Program-made: the position numbers and the translations under genes
In this document: positions 6,821 to 16,514 of the stretch, piece by piece
Position numbering within the stretch: the stretch's first letter is position 1
How the letters are laid out: the number at the start of each line of letters is the position of its first letter
The notes under the pieces: generated by a model
The model's input: only the letters and a program-made list of their open reading frames with translations
Database searches by the model: none
What the model was told of the DNA's origin: nothing
Origin: an uncultured Clostridia bacterium
Lineage (GTDB): Bacteria > Bacillota > Clostridia > TANB77 > CAG-508
Direction of reading: 5' to 3'
DNA: 64,000 nt
Assembly: GCA_934141445.1 (NCBI GenBank)
Contig: CAKPCF010000003.1
Location: 1 to 64,000, forward strand

Positions 6821-9100
6821 TTATCTAACTTCACCTTCAGATTTTCGAACTTCATTATCAAATTTTTCAACTGTCTTCTTAACCAAATTATCTGCGGCTT
6901 TATGATTTACATCTTCTGGATGTTCTATTGGTGTTTTAGCAGAAGTTGTTCTCTTATTTGCTAATTCTTGTCTTGTTTTTTCTAAATTAGCAATTTCAGC
7001 TTGTAAATCACTTATCTTTTTTTGTGTATCTGCCAATGTTTTAGATATAGATGTTAGTTCTCTATTTAAATCGTTTGCTGTTGGTAAAGCTTGAAGTTCA
7101 GCTTTTGCATTTTCCAATTCTTCTTTTTCAGCATCTGATAATTCTTTTTCAATTGGTGTGCCTATATTACGTGCTTTTGCTTCTTTATCTTTTTTTAGAG
7201 CTTCTTCATAAGCTTTTTTAGCATCATTAACTTTTTGTTCTGCTGCTTTTTCAGCATCAGTTTTTTCATTTTCTGATTGAACTTTAAAAGCTTTTTGTTC
7301 TGGTTCACTAGAAATCATTTTTCCAATTAAAGGAATTTTTCTTAAAAAGTTTTTGAATCTATTAACTTTCTTAGCAATTGAACCTTTCAATTTTGCATAT
7401 AATTCATCTATACTACTTAATTTTTGAATATCTTTTATTCCAGAAAATAATGTTGCTAATCTAGAATGATAATCTGATATTTTTATCGCTAAATCAGTAC
7501 CTGTAATGTCATATGGTTTAACATCATCTGACTCTAATATAGTATCTACTTCTTTATCAATACCACTTGAAGACATTTTAATTGCTCTTAATACATCTTC
7601 AGTTTTATATTCATCATCACCTATTTTAAAAGTATTATCTAAGTCTGAACCTATTTTATCAACTCTGCTTGGAATTAAATCAGTATTATAAGCTTCATCA
7701 ATTGTCTCTTTATTTTTTATTTTCTCGTTTAAATCTGTAAGAATTGCATTATGTAATTCAGCTCCTGTATAACCCTTATCTGTAAAATATTGTAATATTC
7801 CCCTATAAGCATTTATTGCATTAACCAATTCATCCTTAGCTTTAGGATCTGAAGTAGTTTTAACATTCATTACAGCTTTTCTTACTGCTAAATCAGCTGC
7901 AAAAAGTTCTGTATATTTTTGATTTCCTTCTTCTCCATATATAGTAATTAAATCTAATTTTGTAATTGGTTGTCCATTTGATCTTCTTTGCGTTACTAAT
8001 TCTCGTTCAGCATCATCAAGTTTTGATTTAGCTGCTATAACTTCATTAGATTGCTTCTTTGCTGGATTTGTATCTTCCAATTCAGCAATTCTTTTTTCTA
8101 ATTCAGCCCTTCTTTTTAATTTTGTATCATTAGCATTAACCATAGCCTCTTCATTCACTGCATTTTTAGCTGCAGCATCAGCTTCTTTTTTCTTATCAGC
8201 AATACTTCTTTCAATATCTTCTTCCTCTTGTGTTTTAGGACCAGTTGTAATAACTCTTGCATTTTTTATTAAATCTATTATTTTATCTTTTCTTGTTGTT
8301 AATACAGCTTTATTCTTTTCTTGTAGTTTTATTTCATCATTTAACGATGGTAATTCAAAAGAAACAGATGTATCAGTATATGCAAGTAAAGCTTCAAAAT
8401 CTGCTCTAGTTAATGTAATTCCTTTTAATTCTGGATTATTTGTAATTTCATCTCTCAATTCATCTACAGCATTAAGTCTAGCAGAATTTGCAAGTGCTCT
8501 TTTTTCTACAATGTCCTTATCAGAATTATATGGATCAAATGCTTCGTATGCTTTAGTTAAAACTACAAAATTCTCAACTTTATCACCTAATCCATTTTTA
8601 TCCAACATAGCTTTTGCAAAAGCATCCCTTAAATTTGTAACTCTTTCAATAGCTTTATCATACCCCGCACTATTTCTTCTAACATTATATTCTATTTGTT
8701 CTTGTAAGTAAGCATTTATTGTAGGTTCTGCTGCAAATTCCATTAAAATTGTATTCATTTCTTTTTCTGCATCTTCTAAGTCTTTTTCAGCTTGTGTTTT
8801 TTCAGGCATAGCTTTATTAGCATCAGCTAATTCTTTTCTTTTTCTATTTAATTCAGCTTTTGCTTGCGCAAGATTTTTCTCATATTCTGCTTTTCTAGTT
8901 GCATCTTTTGTAGATTTTACTAACCCATCTAATGTACGTATTTCTGTTTCTTCTAAATTCTTTATATCATCTGTTAAACCTTGAATTTTATCTTGGGTTG
9001 CCTTAAAAGCACTTCTTGTTTGTTCTGTAGCTGTTCTTAAAGTTTTTACTCTACTTTCTACTTTTTTAAATCTACTTTCTAATTCTTGTAATGTAGCCAT
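6821..9100 (-). CDS. Large coiled-coil protein, unknown function
   Basis: 759 aa, not assignable to a known family by eye. Heptad-rich coiled coil covers about 1-125, 285-380 and 625-735, rich in Ala, Glu, Lys. The central part (about 385-590) is less repetitive and may be globular. A short basic, hydrophobic stretch (FKNFLRKIPLIGKMI, about 605) could be amphipathic. I see no cysteine, tryptophan, signal peptide or membrane helix, so a cytoplasmic structural role is likely. The ATG at 9098-9100 is separated from its only good SD by a perfect hairpin. It follows a 38-aa coiled-coil gene in a self-contained operon (promoter 9324-9352, terminator 6757-6789). SMC-like or phage tape-measure roles were considered, but no ATPase motif or phage neighbours are present. 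Confidence 0.8.
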   Translation of the reverse strand: MATLQELESRFKKVESRVKTLRTATEQTRSAFKATQDKIQGLTDDIKNLEETEIRTLDGLVKSTKDATRKAEYEKNLAQAKAELNRKRKELADANKAMPEKTQAEKDLEDAEKEMNTILMEFAAEPTINAYLQEQIEYNVRRNSAGYDKAIERVTNLRDAFAKAMLDKNGLGDKVENFVVLTKAYEAFDPYNSDKDIVEKRALANSARLNAVDELRDEITNNPELKGITLTRADFEALLAYTDTSVSFELPSLNDEIKLQEKNKAVLTTRKDKIIDLIKNARVITTGPKTQEEEDIERSIADKKKEADAAAKNAVNEEAMVNANDTKLKRRAELEKRIAELEDTNPAKKQSNEVIAAKSKLDDAERELVTQRRSNGQPITKLDLITIYGEEGNQKYTELFAADLAVRKAVMNVKTTSDPKAKDELVNAINAYRGILQYFTDKGYTGAELHNAILTDLNEKIKNKETIDEAYNTDLIPSRVDKIGSDLDNTFKIGDDEYKTEDVLRAIKMSSSGIDKEVDTILESDDVKPYDITGTDLAIKISDYHSRLATLFSGIKDIQKLSSIDELYAKLKGSIAKKVNRFKNFLRKIPLIGKMISSEPEQKAFKVQSENEKTDAEKAAEQKVNDAKKAYEEALKKDKEAKARNIGTPIEKELSDAEKEELENAKAELQALPTANDLNRELTSISKTLADTQKKISDLQAEIANLEKTRQELANKRTTSAKTPIEHPEDVNHKAADNLVKKTVEKFDNEVRKSEGEVR

Positions 9101-9149
9101 TTTAAATTCTTAGTAAGTTTTCGCAAACTTACTAATCTCCCTTCCTTTT
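9101..9149 (-). promoter_or_regulatory. SD - perfect hairpin - AUG leader
   Basis: A GGAAGGGAG-type SD (about 9137-9147) is followed by a 26-nt perfect hairpin (9110-9135: 11-bp stem TTAGTAAGTTT, GCGA tetraloop), then nine bases and the ATG. Linear SD-AUG spacing is 36 nt, too long. With the hairpin folded it is 10 nt, near normal. Bridging of SD and AUG by a hairpin is known from phage T4 gene 25-type leaders; its use here is inference. Confidence 0.7.
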
Positions 9150-9164
9150 AATTTATAAAGTTTC

Positions 9165-9281
9165 TTATTTCATATTTTCTCTTGCTACTTCTAATTCAGC
9201 TTGCATTTCAGCAATTTCAACTGTTGTCTCTGCAATTTTATCTAAAAGTTCTTTTCCTTTTTGGTTTAATTTATTCTCCAT
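9165..9281 (-). CDS. 38-aa coiled-coil mini-protein
   Basis: A short gene reading MENKLNQKGKELLDKIAETT... with a helical, heptad-like pattern (L5, L12, I16, I23, M26, L30). The ATG at 9279-9281 has a strong AAAGGAG SD six bases upstream, and a consensus promoter lies 40-70 nt away. It precedes the 759-aa coiled-coil protein by 64 nt in the same operon, so a partner or chaperone-like role is plausible but unproven. It is too short for family assignment. Confidence 0.7.
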   Translation of the reverse strand: MENKLNQKGKELLDKIAETTVEIAEMQAELEVARENMK

Positions 9282-9323
9282 ATTAAACTCCTTTCATTAG
9301 TTTTCTCTTAAACAACTATCCAT

Positions 9324-9352
9324 ATTATAACAAATTTTAAATCTTTTTGCAA
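9324..9352 (-). promoter_or_regulatory. Promoter of the coiled-coil operon
   Basis: TTGCAA (9347-9352), 17-nt spacer, TATAAT (9324-9329), about 43 nt upstream of the 38-aa gene. Confidence 0.8.
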
Positions 9353-9419
9353 TAGTTTACATAAAAGTTTTATATAATTTACCATTTATTATATTCATAG
9401 CCCTATTATATAATAAGAT

Positions 9420-10778
9420 TTACAAAATATCTTTCTTAATTTCATTTATCTTTTCTAAACTTATATCTGCTAATTTTCCATATTTTATTTTTTTATCTCT
9501 AATTTTTTCTTCTAATTGAGGAAGTATACCAAAATTAGCATTCATTGGTTGAAAATTTTCTTTTTTAGTAGACACATAATCTGCCAAAGCACCCATCACA
9601 GTTTCTTTCGATAATGTAAATTCACTTTTTCCTAAAATTTCATTTGCTAAATTTATCCCAGCAACAAAACCTGAGGATATAGATTCCACATATCCTTCAA
9701 CACCTGTGATTTGTCCTGCAAAATATATTTTATTATTCTTTTTTAATTGATATTTATTGTTTAAAACTTCACTTGAATTTATATATGTATTTCTGTGCAT
9801 TACTCCATATTTAACAAAATTAGCATTTTCTAGTCCTGGAATCAAACTAAAAACTCTCTTTTGTTCTGGATACTTTAAATTCGTTTGAAATCCAACAATA
9901 TTATACAAACTTGCTTCTTTATTGTCTTGTCTTAATTGAACTATTGCATAAGGTCTATAACCAGTTCTCTTATCAGTAAAGCCAACTGGTTTTAAAGGTC
10001 CAAATCTTAATGTATCTTCTCCTCTTTTAGCCATTACTTCAATTGGCATACAACCTTCAAAAATTTCTCTTTTTTCAAATTCATGAAGTGTAACTACTTC
10101 TGCATTAATCAATTCGTTATAAAAACTTTCATATTCTTCTTTATTCATAGGAAGATTTATATAACTTTGTTCTTGACTGTCTATTCTTTTTTCCCATTCT
10201 TCTATATTTTCATCTTTTGCTCTTTCTTGCTCATATCTATTTCCATAAAAAGCAATATCAAAGTTTATAGAATCTTTTTCTATAATAGGAGCTGCTGCAT
10301 CATAAAAATATAACTGGTCCTGTCCTAAAAAATTTTGTATATTACTTGCAAGTTTTTCAGATGTAAGTGGTCCTGTTGCTATAATAACATAAGCATTTTC
10401 AGGTATTTCTTCTATTTCTCCTCTAACTAATTCTATATTCTCATTTTCTGCAATTAGTTCTGTTACCTTCTTTGAAAATTCATCTCTATCAACTGCTAAA
10501 GCTTGACCTGCTGGTACACTTGTACTATCCGCAATTGGTATTAAAAAAGAACCAAGTTGCCTTAGTTCTTCTTTTAATAATCCGCAAGCATTAGTTAAAA
10601 GATTTGATTTAAAAGAATTACTACATACTATTTCTGCTAAATTTTCATTTGTATGAGCTTCTGAAAACTTATTTGGTTTCATCTCATACAATTTAACTTT
10701 TATTCCTCTTTTTGCAATTTGAAGTGCTGCTTCTGTTCCTGCTAAGCCACCGCCTATAACTATTACCTCTTTTTCCAT
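9420..10778 (-). CDS. trmFO: tRNA (uracil-54,C5)-methyltransferase, folate/FAD-dependent
   Basis: TrmFO makes ribothymidine-54 in the tRNA T-loop using methylene-tetrahydrofolate and FADH2, the Gram-positive alternative to SAM-dependent TrmA. 452 aa, slightly longer than B. subtilis TrmFO. It shows the FAD-binding GGGLAGTEAA (residues 8-17), the segment AEIVCSNSFKSN with the conserved cysteine near residue 52, and a second conserved region around EGCMPIEVMAKRG. ATG follows TAGGAGATTTGA. It lies downstream of topA, as in many Firmicutes. An 8-bp inverted repeat (10802-10833) sits before its SD. Confidence 0.96.
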   Translation of the reverse strand: MEKEVIVIGGGLAGTEAALQIAKRGIKVKLYEMKPNKFSEAHTNENLAEIVCSNSFKSNLLTNACGLLKEELRQLGSFLIPIADSTSVPAGQALAVDRDEFSKKVTELIAENENIELVRGEIEEIPENAYVIIATGPLTSEKLASNIQNFLGQDQLYFYDAAAPIIEKDSINFDIAFYGNRYEQERAKDENIEEWEKRIDSQEQSYINLPMNKEEYESFYNELINAEVVTLHEFEKREIFEGCMPIEVMAKRGEDTLRFGPLKPVGFTDKRTGYRPYAIVQLRQDNKEASLYNIVGFQTNLKYPEQKRVFSLIPGLENANFVKYGVMHRNTYINSSEVLNNKYQLKKNNKIYFAGQITGVEGYVESISSGFVAGINLANEILGKSEFTLSKETVMGALADYVSTKKENFQPMNANFGILPQLEEKIRDKKIKYGKLADISLEKINEIKKDIL

Positions 10779-10896
10779 TCAAATCTCCTATCAACTTATT
10801 TTGATAATTAAGTATTTCGTTTTCGAATTATCATATTACTAAATTTCTTATTTATTTTATAATCAAATCTTTCATATTTTAATTGTCATTTGTATA

Positions 10897-13032
10897 TTAT
10901 TTAGTTTTCTTACTTGTAGATTTAGTTGATTTCTTTTTAGTAGTTGAATTTGTAGTTTTCTTCTTTGAAGTTGTAGTCTTACTTGCTTTTTTAGTCTTTT
11001 TCTCTGCCGTTTCTTCTTCAATTGCTAAAGCTGTTTCTTTATTTTCTACAAATTTTTCTCCAACTTTTGGTTTATTCCAAGATATATAATCACAGTTTGC
11101 TGGATTATTTTCACAAATATAATAATTTCTTTTCTTCTTTGTTTTTCTAATTTGTACTTTTGCTCCACATTTTGGACAAGGAACATCAATTGTTTCTATA
11201 AATGGTTTCGCATTTTTACATTCTGGATACCCTGGGCAAGCTAAAAACTTTCCATATTTTCCATATTTTATAACCATCATTCTGCCACAAAATTCACAAG
11301 GTACATCTGAAACTTCATCTTCTAATTTAACATGTTCTAATTCTTTTTCTACTTTTTCCAAAATCTTTTCAAAAGGAGTATAAAATTCTCTAATTACATC
11401 TTTCCAATTTTCATTTCCTTCTGCAACCTTGTCAAACTCATTTTCCATTTTAGCTGTAAATTCAACATTTATTACATCACCAAAATTTTCTATTAACAGC
11501 TTATTAACAATTTTTCCTAAATCTGTTGGTACTAGTTGTTTTTGCACTTTTTCTATATATCTTCTTGCTAAAATTGTTGTAATTATAGGTGCATAAGTAC
11601 TTGGTCTACCAATTCCTTTTTCTTCTAAAGTTTTTACTAAACTTGCTTCTGTATATCTAGCAGGTGGTTCTGTAAAACTTTGTTTTGGATTAAGTTCTTC
11701 CTTATTTACTTCTTCATTTATTTCTAAAGCAGGTATTTTAGTAAACTCATCTTGTGACTTTCCATCTTCTGTTTCAACATATAATGTCATAAAACCTTTA
11801 AACTTCAATGTTTGTCCATTTGCTTTAAAACAATATTTTCCTGCTGAAATTGTAGCAGAAATTGTATCATAAATAGCTGATGACATTTGACTTGCTAAAA
11901 ATCTATTATATACTAATCTGTATAATTTATATTGGTCAGCTGTCAAACTATCTTTTATGTCTTCTGGTTTAAGTTCTATATGTGCTGGTCTTATAGCCTC
12001 ATGTGCATCTTGAGCTTCTGACTTTGTTTTATAATATCTATTTTCATAGTATTCATTACCATATAAACTTTCAATCTGAATTTTAGCAGCAGCTCTTGCT
12101 TCTTCTGAAATTCTTGTTGAATCTGTTCTCATGTATGTGATTAAACCTGTTTCACCAATACCCGGTAATTTAACACCTTCATACAATCCCTGTGCAACAG
12201 ACATTGTTTTCTTAATAGCAAAATTTAATTTTCTTGAAGCCTCTTGTTGCAATGTACTAGTTGTAAATGGAGGTGCTGGTGTTCTTTTCTTTTCTCCATT
12301 TTTTATATCTTTTACAAAATATTTTTCATTTTTTATTTGTTCTAATATTTCATTAACTTCTTGCTCATTATGAAGTTCAATCTTTTTATTATCCATTCCA
12401 TAAAATTTAGCTTCAAATTTTGTTTTTGTTTTTTTATCTGATGCAATTAAATATATATTCCAATATTCTTCTGGTATAAATTTTTCAATTTCTTCTTCTC
12501 TATCTACAATTAACTTTACAGCAACTGATTGAACTCTACCAGCAGATAAACCTCTCTTTACTTTTTTCCATAATACTGGACTTATTTTATAACCAACTAT
12601 TCTGTCTAAAACTCTACGAGCCTGTTGTGCATCTGTTAAATTCAAATCAATTTTTCTTGGATTTTCTATTCCACTTTTTACTGCCGATTTTGTAATTTCA
12701 TTAAATGTAACTCTACATATACTATTTAAGTCAATTCCTAAAATATATGCTAAATGCCATGCAATTGCTTCCCCCTCACGATCAGGGTCAGTTGCAAGGT
12801 ACACTTTTTTTGCTTCTTTTGCATCTTTTTTCAAAGAATTTATTAAACTTGCTTTTCCTCTTATATTTATATATTGTGGTTCAAAATTATTTTCTATGTC
12901 TACTCCCAATTTTGATTTTGGTAAATCTCTAATATGTCCCATAGAAGCAACAACTTTGCTTTTTCCACCTAAAAATTTTTTTATTGTATTAGCCTTCGCA
13001 GGTGATTCCACTATAACTAATTTATCAATCAT
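10897..13032 (-). CDS. topA: DNA topoisomerase I (type IA)
   Basis: 711 aa, relaxes negative supercoils. The Toprim domain opens with VESPAKANTIKKFLGG and includes TDPDREGEAIAWHL. The catalytic tyrosine is in GLITYMRTDSTRIS, near residue 305. C-terminal Topo_C4 zinc fingers are CEFCGRM...CPGYPEC and CPKCGAK...CENNPANC. The last 35 residues are a Lys/Ser/Thr-rich tail (TTSKKKTTNSTTKKK) that probably binds DNA. AGGAG precedes the ATG. It follows murG after a 76-nt gap at the end of the cell-wall cluster. Confidence 0.97.
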   Translation of the reverse strand: MIDKLVIVESPAKANTIKKFLGGKSKVVASMGHIRDLPKSKLGVDIENNFEPQYINIRGKASLINSLKKDAKEAKKVYLATDPDREGEAIAWHLAYILGIDLNSICRVTFNEITKSAVKSGIENPRKIDLNLTDAQQARRVLDRIVGYKISPVLWKKVKRGLSAGRVQSVAVKLIVDREEEIEKFIPEEYWNIYLIASDKKTKTKFEAKFYGMDNKKIELHNEQEVNEILEQIKNEKYFVKDIKNGEKKRTPAPPFTTSTLQQEASRKLNFAIKKTMSVAQGLYEGVKLPGIGETGLITYMRTDSTRISEEARAAAKIQIESLYGNEYYENRYYKTKSEAQDAHEAIRPAHIELKPEDIKDSLTADQYKLYRLVYNRFLASQMSSAIYDTISATISAGKYCFKANGQTLKFKGFMTLYVETEDGKSQDEFTKIPALEINEEVNKEELNPKQSFTEPPARYTEASLVKTLEEKGIGRPSTYAPIITTILARRYIEKVQKQLVPTDLGKIVNKLLIENFGDVINVEFTAKMENEFDKVAEGNENWKDVIREFYTPFEKILEKVEKELEHVKLEDEVSDVPCEFCGRMMVIKYGKYGKFLACPGYPECKNAKPFIETIDVPCPKCGAKVQIRKTKKKRNYYICENNPANCDYISWNKPKVGEKFVENKETALAIEEETAEKKTKKASKTTTSKKKTTNSTTKKKSTKSTSKKTK

Positions 13033-13108
13033 TTATTTTCTCCTAAAATTTATTCACTTTTGTATTTTAATTCAACATTATATTTTTTTCAAGTATCTTA
13101 ATATAATT

Positions 13109-14227
13109 TTATTTTACTATTTTCTTAATTTCACTATATATTTTTTCTTCTACATCCTTTGGTGCTAAAGTATTTGCTAATCTTCCCATTTCTTCTAGTT
13201 CTAAATGATTATCAATAATACTATCAACTTCTTCTGAAAGTTTTTCTGCTGTTAAATCCTTATTTAAAATAATTTTTGCAGCACCAATTTTTTCAAGAAC
13301 TCTAGCATTATCTTCTTGTCTATTCGCAGACATTGATGGTAAAGGTATAAATATTGCTGGCTTTCCAACAATTGCAATCTCTGTTATTGTCATTGCTCCA
13401 CTTCTACAAATAAACAAATCTGCAATATTCATCATTTCTTCCATATTATAAATATATGGTACAATCTTTACATTAGGAATTGAATTTACATACATATTTT
13501 CCTTTTCAAAACTTTCCTTTATATCATCAAATTGCTTTGGTCCTGTAGCCCATATAATTTGGTAATTTTTATTTAGTTTATTTTTTATTAACTTTTGAAC
13601 TGCTTCATTTATTACTTTTGCGCCTTGGCTTCCACCAAAAATAAGAACAATTGGAAGTTTAGATTTTATCCCTAATTCTTTTAATATTTCTTCTTTTCTA
13701 TTATCTGTAATATTTAATTTTCTAATTTTAGTTGGTGTTCCTGTTACAACAACTTTTTTTGCATCAGATAATTTATTTTTTGCTTCTTCAAACCCAACTA
13801 ATACCAAATCAGTTTCTCTTGCAAACATTTTTACAGCTTTACCTGGATATGCGTTACTTTCATGTAAAACAGTAGGTATTTTTTTTGAAATTGCTGCTGC
13901 AAATACTGGTCCACATATATATCCACCAGTTCCAATTACTATATCTGGTTTAAATTCATCTATAAATTTCTTTACTTCTTTTCTACTATTAAAAGTTTGA
14001 ATAATATGTTTTATATTTTGAATAGAAAATTCTTTTTTTAGTCCATAAGCTTCTATTCTCTTTAATTTATATCCTGCTCTTGGAACTAAATCATTTTCTA
14101 GTCCTCTATTTGTTCCAAAAAATACAATTTCTGAGTCTGGTTCTTTTTCTTTTATCTTATTTGCTATTGCTATTCCAGGATTTATATGTCCACCTGTTCC
14201 TGCTGCAGAAATTATTACCTTCATCAT
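13109..14227 (-). CDS. murG: UDP-GlcNAc:undecaprenyl-PP-MurNAc-pentapeptide GlcNAc transferase
   Basis: MurG converts lipid I to lipid II on the inner face of the membrane. 372 aa, with the glycine-rich loop SAAGTGGHINPG near residues 7-18, a second G-loop FGGSQGAK near 198 and the UDP-binding C-terminal motif CRSGAMTITEI. Two ATGs are adjacent (14227 and 14224), with AGGTGAGGTG upstream. It follows ftsW by 100 nt in the dcw cluster. Confidence 0.96.
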   Translation of the reverse strand: MMKVIISAAGTGGHINPGIAIANKIKEKEPDSEIVFFGTNRGLENDLVPRAGYKLKRIEAYGLKKEFSIQNIKHIIQTFNSRKEVKKFIDEFKPDIVIGTGGYICGPVFAAAISKKIPTVLHESNAYPGKAVKMFARETDLVLVGFEEAKNKLSDAKKVVVTGTPTKIRKLNITDNRKEEILKELGIKSKLPIVLIFGGSQGAKVINEAVQKLIKNKLNKNYQIIWATGPKQFDDIKESFEKENMYVNSIPNVKIVPYIYNMEEMMNIADLFICRSGAMTITEIAIVGKPAIFIPLPSMSANRQEDNARVLEKIGAAKIILNKDLTAEKLSEEVDSIIDNHLELEEMGRLANTLAPKDVEEKIYSEIKKIVK

Positions 14228-14327
14228 ATCACCTCACCTAAATTATTTATTATCTCTTTTTTACATTATTATCTTTTATACTTCATAAGTGTTCAAACAA
14301 GCAAAGCAAGTGCAAATCGAGAAATCT

Positions 14328-15497
14328 CTACTTTTGATTACAATGCCTTGATATATTTAATAATACACCTACTGAAATTAAATCTACAATTATAGCTGTA
14401 CCTCCATAACTAAAGAATGGTAATGGCATACCTGTAACTGGCATAGTATTTGTAACAACTGCAATATTTATTATTGCTTGTAAACCAATCATTGTAACAA
14501 TTCCTATTGCAATTAAACACGAAAAATTATCTGGTGCTTTCATTGCAATTACAATTCCTCTCCAAATAAATATACCAAATAATATTATTACAAATAAACA
14601 ACCTACAAATCCTAATTCTTCTGCTAAAACAGCAAAAATAAAATCGTTTTGTGGCTCTGGTAAATACAAGTATTTTTGTTTACTTTCTCCTAAGCCTACT
14701 CCAAATAATCCTCCAGAAGCTATTGTATATAAACTTTGTAAAATTTGCCAGCCTTTTCCTTGTGGGTCAGAAGCTGGATTTAACCAAACTGCAATTCTTC
14801 CTTTTCTAAAGCTTTGTTGTGTAGCATCATCAGTTGTTTTCTTTAATCCTTTTATAAATGAATATCCACCTAAAAAGCATCCACCAAACATACCAATTAT
14901 TAGCAAATGTCCAAGCCTTACTCCAGCAATGAACATTTGAACAATTGTTGTTACACCTATAATAAAAGTAACACTAAAATGGTTTTGTAATATGTAAAGA
15001 GTAAAAGCAATTGGAGCTAAGAAAACAATTGGAAATAAACAACCATACCAAAAAGATTTTATTTTTCCTTTTTCTTTTATTTCACTTAAAAGAGCTGCAT
15101 AGAAAATTATAAATCCTAACTTAGCAAGTTCTGATGGTTGAAAATTACCTATCAAAGGTAATTTTATCCATCTTTTAGCACCACCAGCCTCTATTCCAAA
15201 TAAACCTGTATATGCTAATATAGCAATCAAAAGTGCATATATTATCCACTTAAATTTTTTATAAACTTGATAATCAATTCTAGATATAAATATCATACCA
15301 GCCAACCCAATTCCAGCCGATATAGCTTGCTTGGTTACATATTTATAACTTTTTCCTGTTTCAGAAAGTGAAGCTGGAGAACTAGCAGAAAGTACCATTA
15401 TAATACCTAATGCTAGTAACAACATTGTTACTACCCAGATTATATAATCACTTGCTCCTTTAGTAAAAAGTCTCCACTTTTTGTTTTTTTGTACCAT
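14328..15497 (-). CDS. ftsW: SEDS-family lipid II polymerase FtsW
   Basis: 389 aa with about ten membrane helices; the septal peptidoglycan glycosyltransferase acting with a class B PBP. Family landmarks are GIEAGGAKRWIKLPLIGNFQPSELAKLG, split around residues 105-132, and the C-terminal GMPLPFFSYGGTAI. It sits between mraY and murG as in typical dcw clusters. RodA and SpoVE share these motifs; the assignment to FtsW rests on context. Confidence 0.9.
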   Translation of the reverse strand: MVQKNKKWRLFTKGASDYIIWVVTMLLLALGIIMVLSASSPASLSETGKSYKYVTKQAISAGIGLAGMIFISRIDYQVYKKFKWIIYALLIAILAYTGLFGIEAGGAKRWIKLPLIGNFQPSELAKLGFIIFYAALLSEIKEKGKIKSFWYGCLFPIVFLAPIAFTLYILQNHFSVTFIIGVTTIVQMFIAGVRLGHLLIIGMFGGCFLGGYSFIKGLKKTTDDATQQSFRKGRIAVWLNPASDPQGKGWQILQSLYTIASGGLFGVGLGESKQKYLYLPEPQNDFIFAVLAEELGFVGCLFVIILFGIFIWRGIVIAMKAPDNFSCLIAIGIVTMIGLQAIINIAVVTNTMPVTGMPLPFFSYGGTAIIVDLISVGVLLNISRHCNQK

Positions 15498-15517
15498 TCT
15501 CTTTTGTTCCTTTCAAA

Positions 15518-16492
15518 CTAAATTGAAAAAATACCTATTATTGAAGCTATTAGAGTGATAAATGAAAATACTCCAACAACTCTATTCTCTCTCCAACCTG
15601 ATAATTCAAAATGGTGATGTAAAGGTGCCATTTTAAACAATCTTTTTCCTGTTGCTCTAAAATAAATTACTTGTAATATATCAGATAAAGTTTCTAATAC
15701 CGGTATAATTGCTACAATTACAAGAATTATAGGATTTTTTAAATATATTGCTATACTTGCTAATACACCACCTAAAAACAATGAACCAGTATCTCCCATA
15801 AAGACTTTAGCTGGATGAAAATTATAAATTAAAAATCCAATGCAACTTCCTGCAACAACACTTGCAACATAAGATAATTCTAAATTTCCACTTTTTAAAG
15901 ATATTATTGAAATTGCCGTCATCATAATTGTTGAAACGCTACCATTTAATCCATCTACACCATCAGTTAAATTTACTGCATTTGTAGTTCCAAGCATTAC
16001 AAATATAGTAAATGGAATATAAAACCACATAGGTAATGTTAATGAGATTTCTGTAAAAGGTATTTTTATTGCAGTACCAATATTGGTAAACTTTGTTAAA
16101 AATATTGTATATGCTGATGCTATTATTAGTAATCCCAGCATTTTTAGTTTTGGATTTAATCCTTCAGTATTTTTTAACACAACCTTTTTGAAATCATCAA
16201 CAAATCCAACTAATCCAAACCCTATACTTGTTAATGTAATTGCTAAAACAATTTTTGAATTTTCCATATTACAAGCATTTGATATGAAATAATATATTGC
16301 AAAAATTACTAATGTTATAATCATTGCAATTCCACCCATTGTAGGTGTTCCCTGTTTTCTCAAATGTGATCTTGGTCCATCATATCTTTCACTTTGACCT
16401 ACTTTTAATTTTTTTAAAACTGGTATTAAAATTTTCTCTAGTACAGCTGAAATAACAAAAGCTATTACTAAATAGATTATTTGTAATTTCAT
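15518..16492 (-). CDS. mraY: Phospho-MurNAc-pentapeptide translocase (lipid I synthase)
   Basis: 324 aa integral membrane enzyme transferring phospho-MurNAc-pentapeptide to undecaprenyl phosphate. It shows GTPTMGG near residue 48, the catalytic DD pair in GFVDDFKKV, NLTDGVDGLNGS with the third catalytic aspartate region, and the HHHFE motif near 290. AGGAG precedes the ATG. 22 nt separate it from murE. Confidence 0.97.
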   Translation of the reverse strand: MKLQIIYLVIAFVISAVLEKILIPVLKKLKVGQSERYDGPRSHLRKQGTPTMGGIAMIITLVIFAIYYFISNACNMENSKIVLAITLTSIGFGLVGFVDDFKKVVLKNTEGLNPKLKMLGLLIIASAYTIFLTKFTNIGTAIKIPFTEISLTLPMWFYIPFTIFVMLGTTNAVNLTDGVDGLNGSVSTIMMTAISIISLKSGNLELSYVASVVAGSCIGFLIYNFHPAKVFMGDTGSLFLGGVLASIAIYLKNPIILVIVAIIPVLETLSDILQVIYFRATGKRLFKMAPLHHHFELSGWRENRVVGVFSFITLIASIIGIFSI

Positions 16493-16514
16493 AAATTTCT
16501 CCTATTCTAATGTG

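Noticed and set aside
6821..9100. Phage tail tape-measure or SMC-like protein.
   Set aside because: There are no phage structural neighbours, no hydrophobic tape-measure segments and no Walker motifs.
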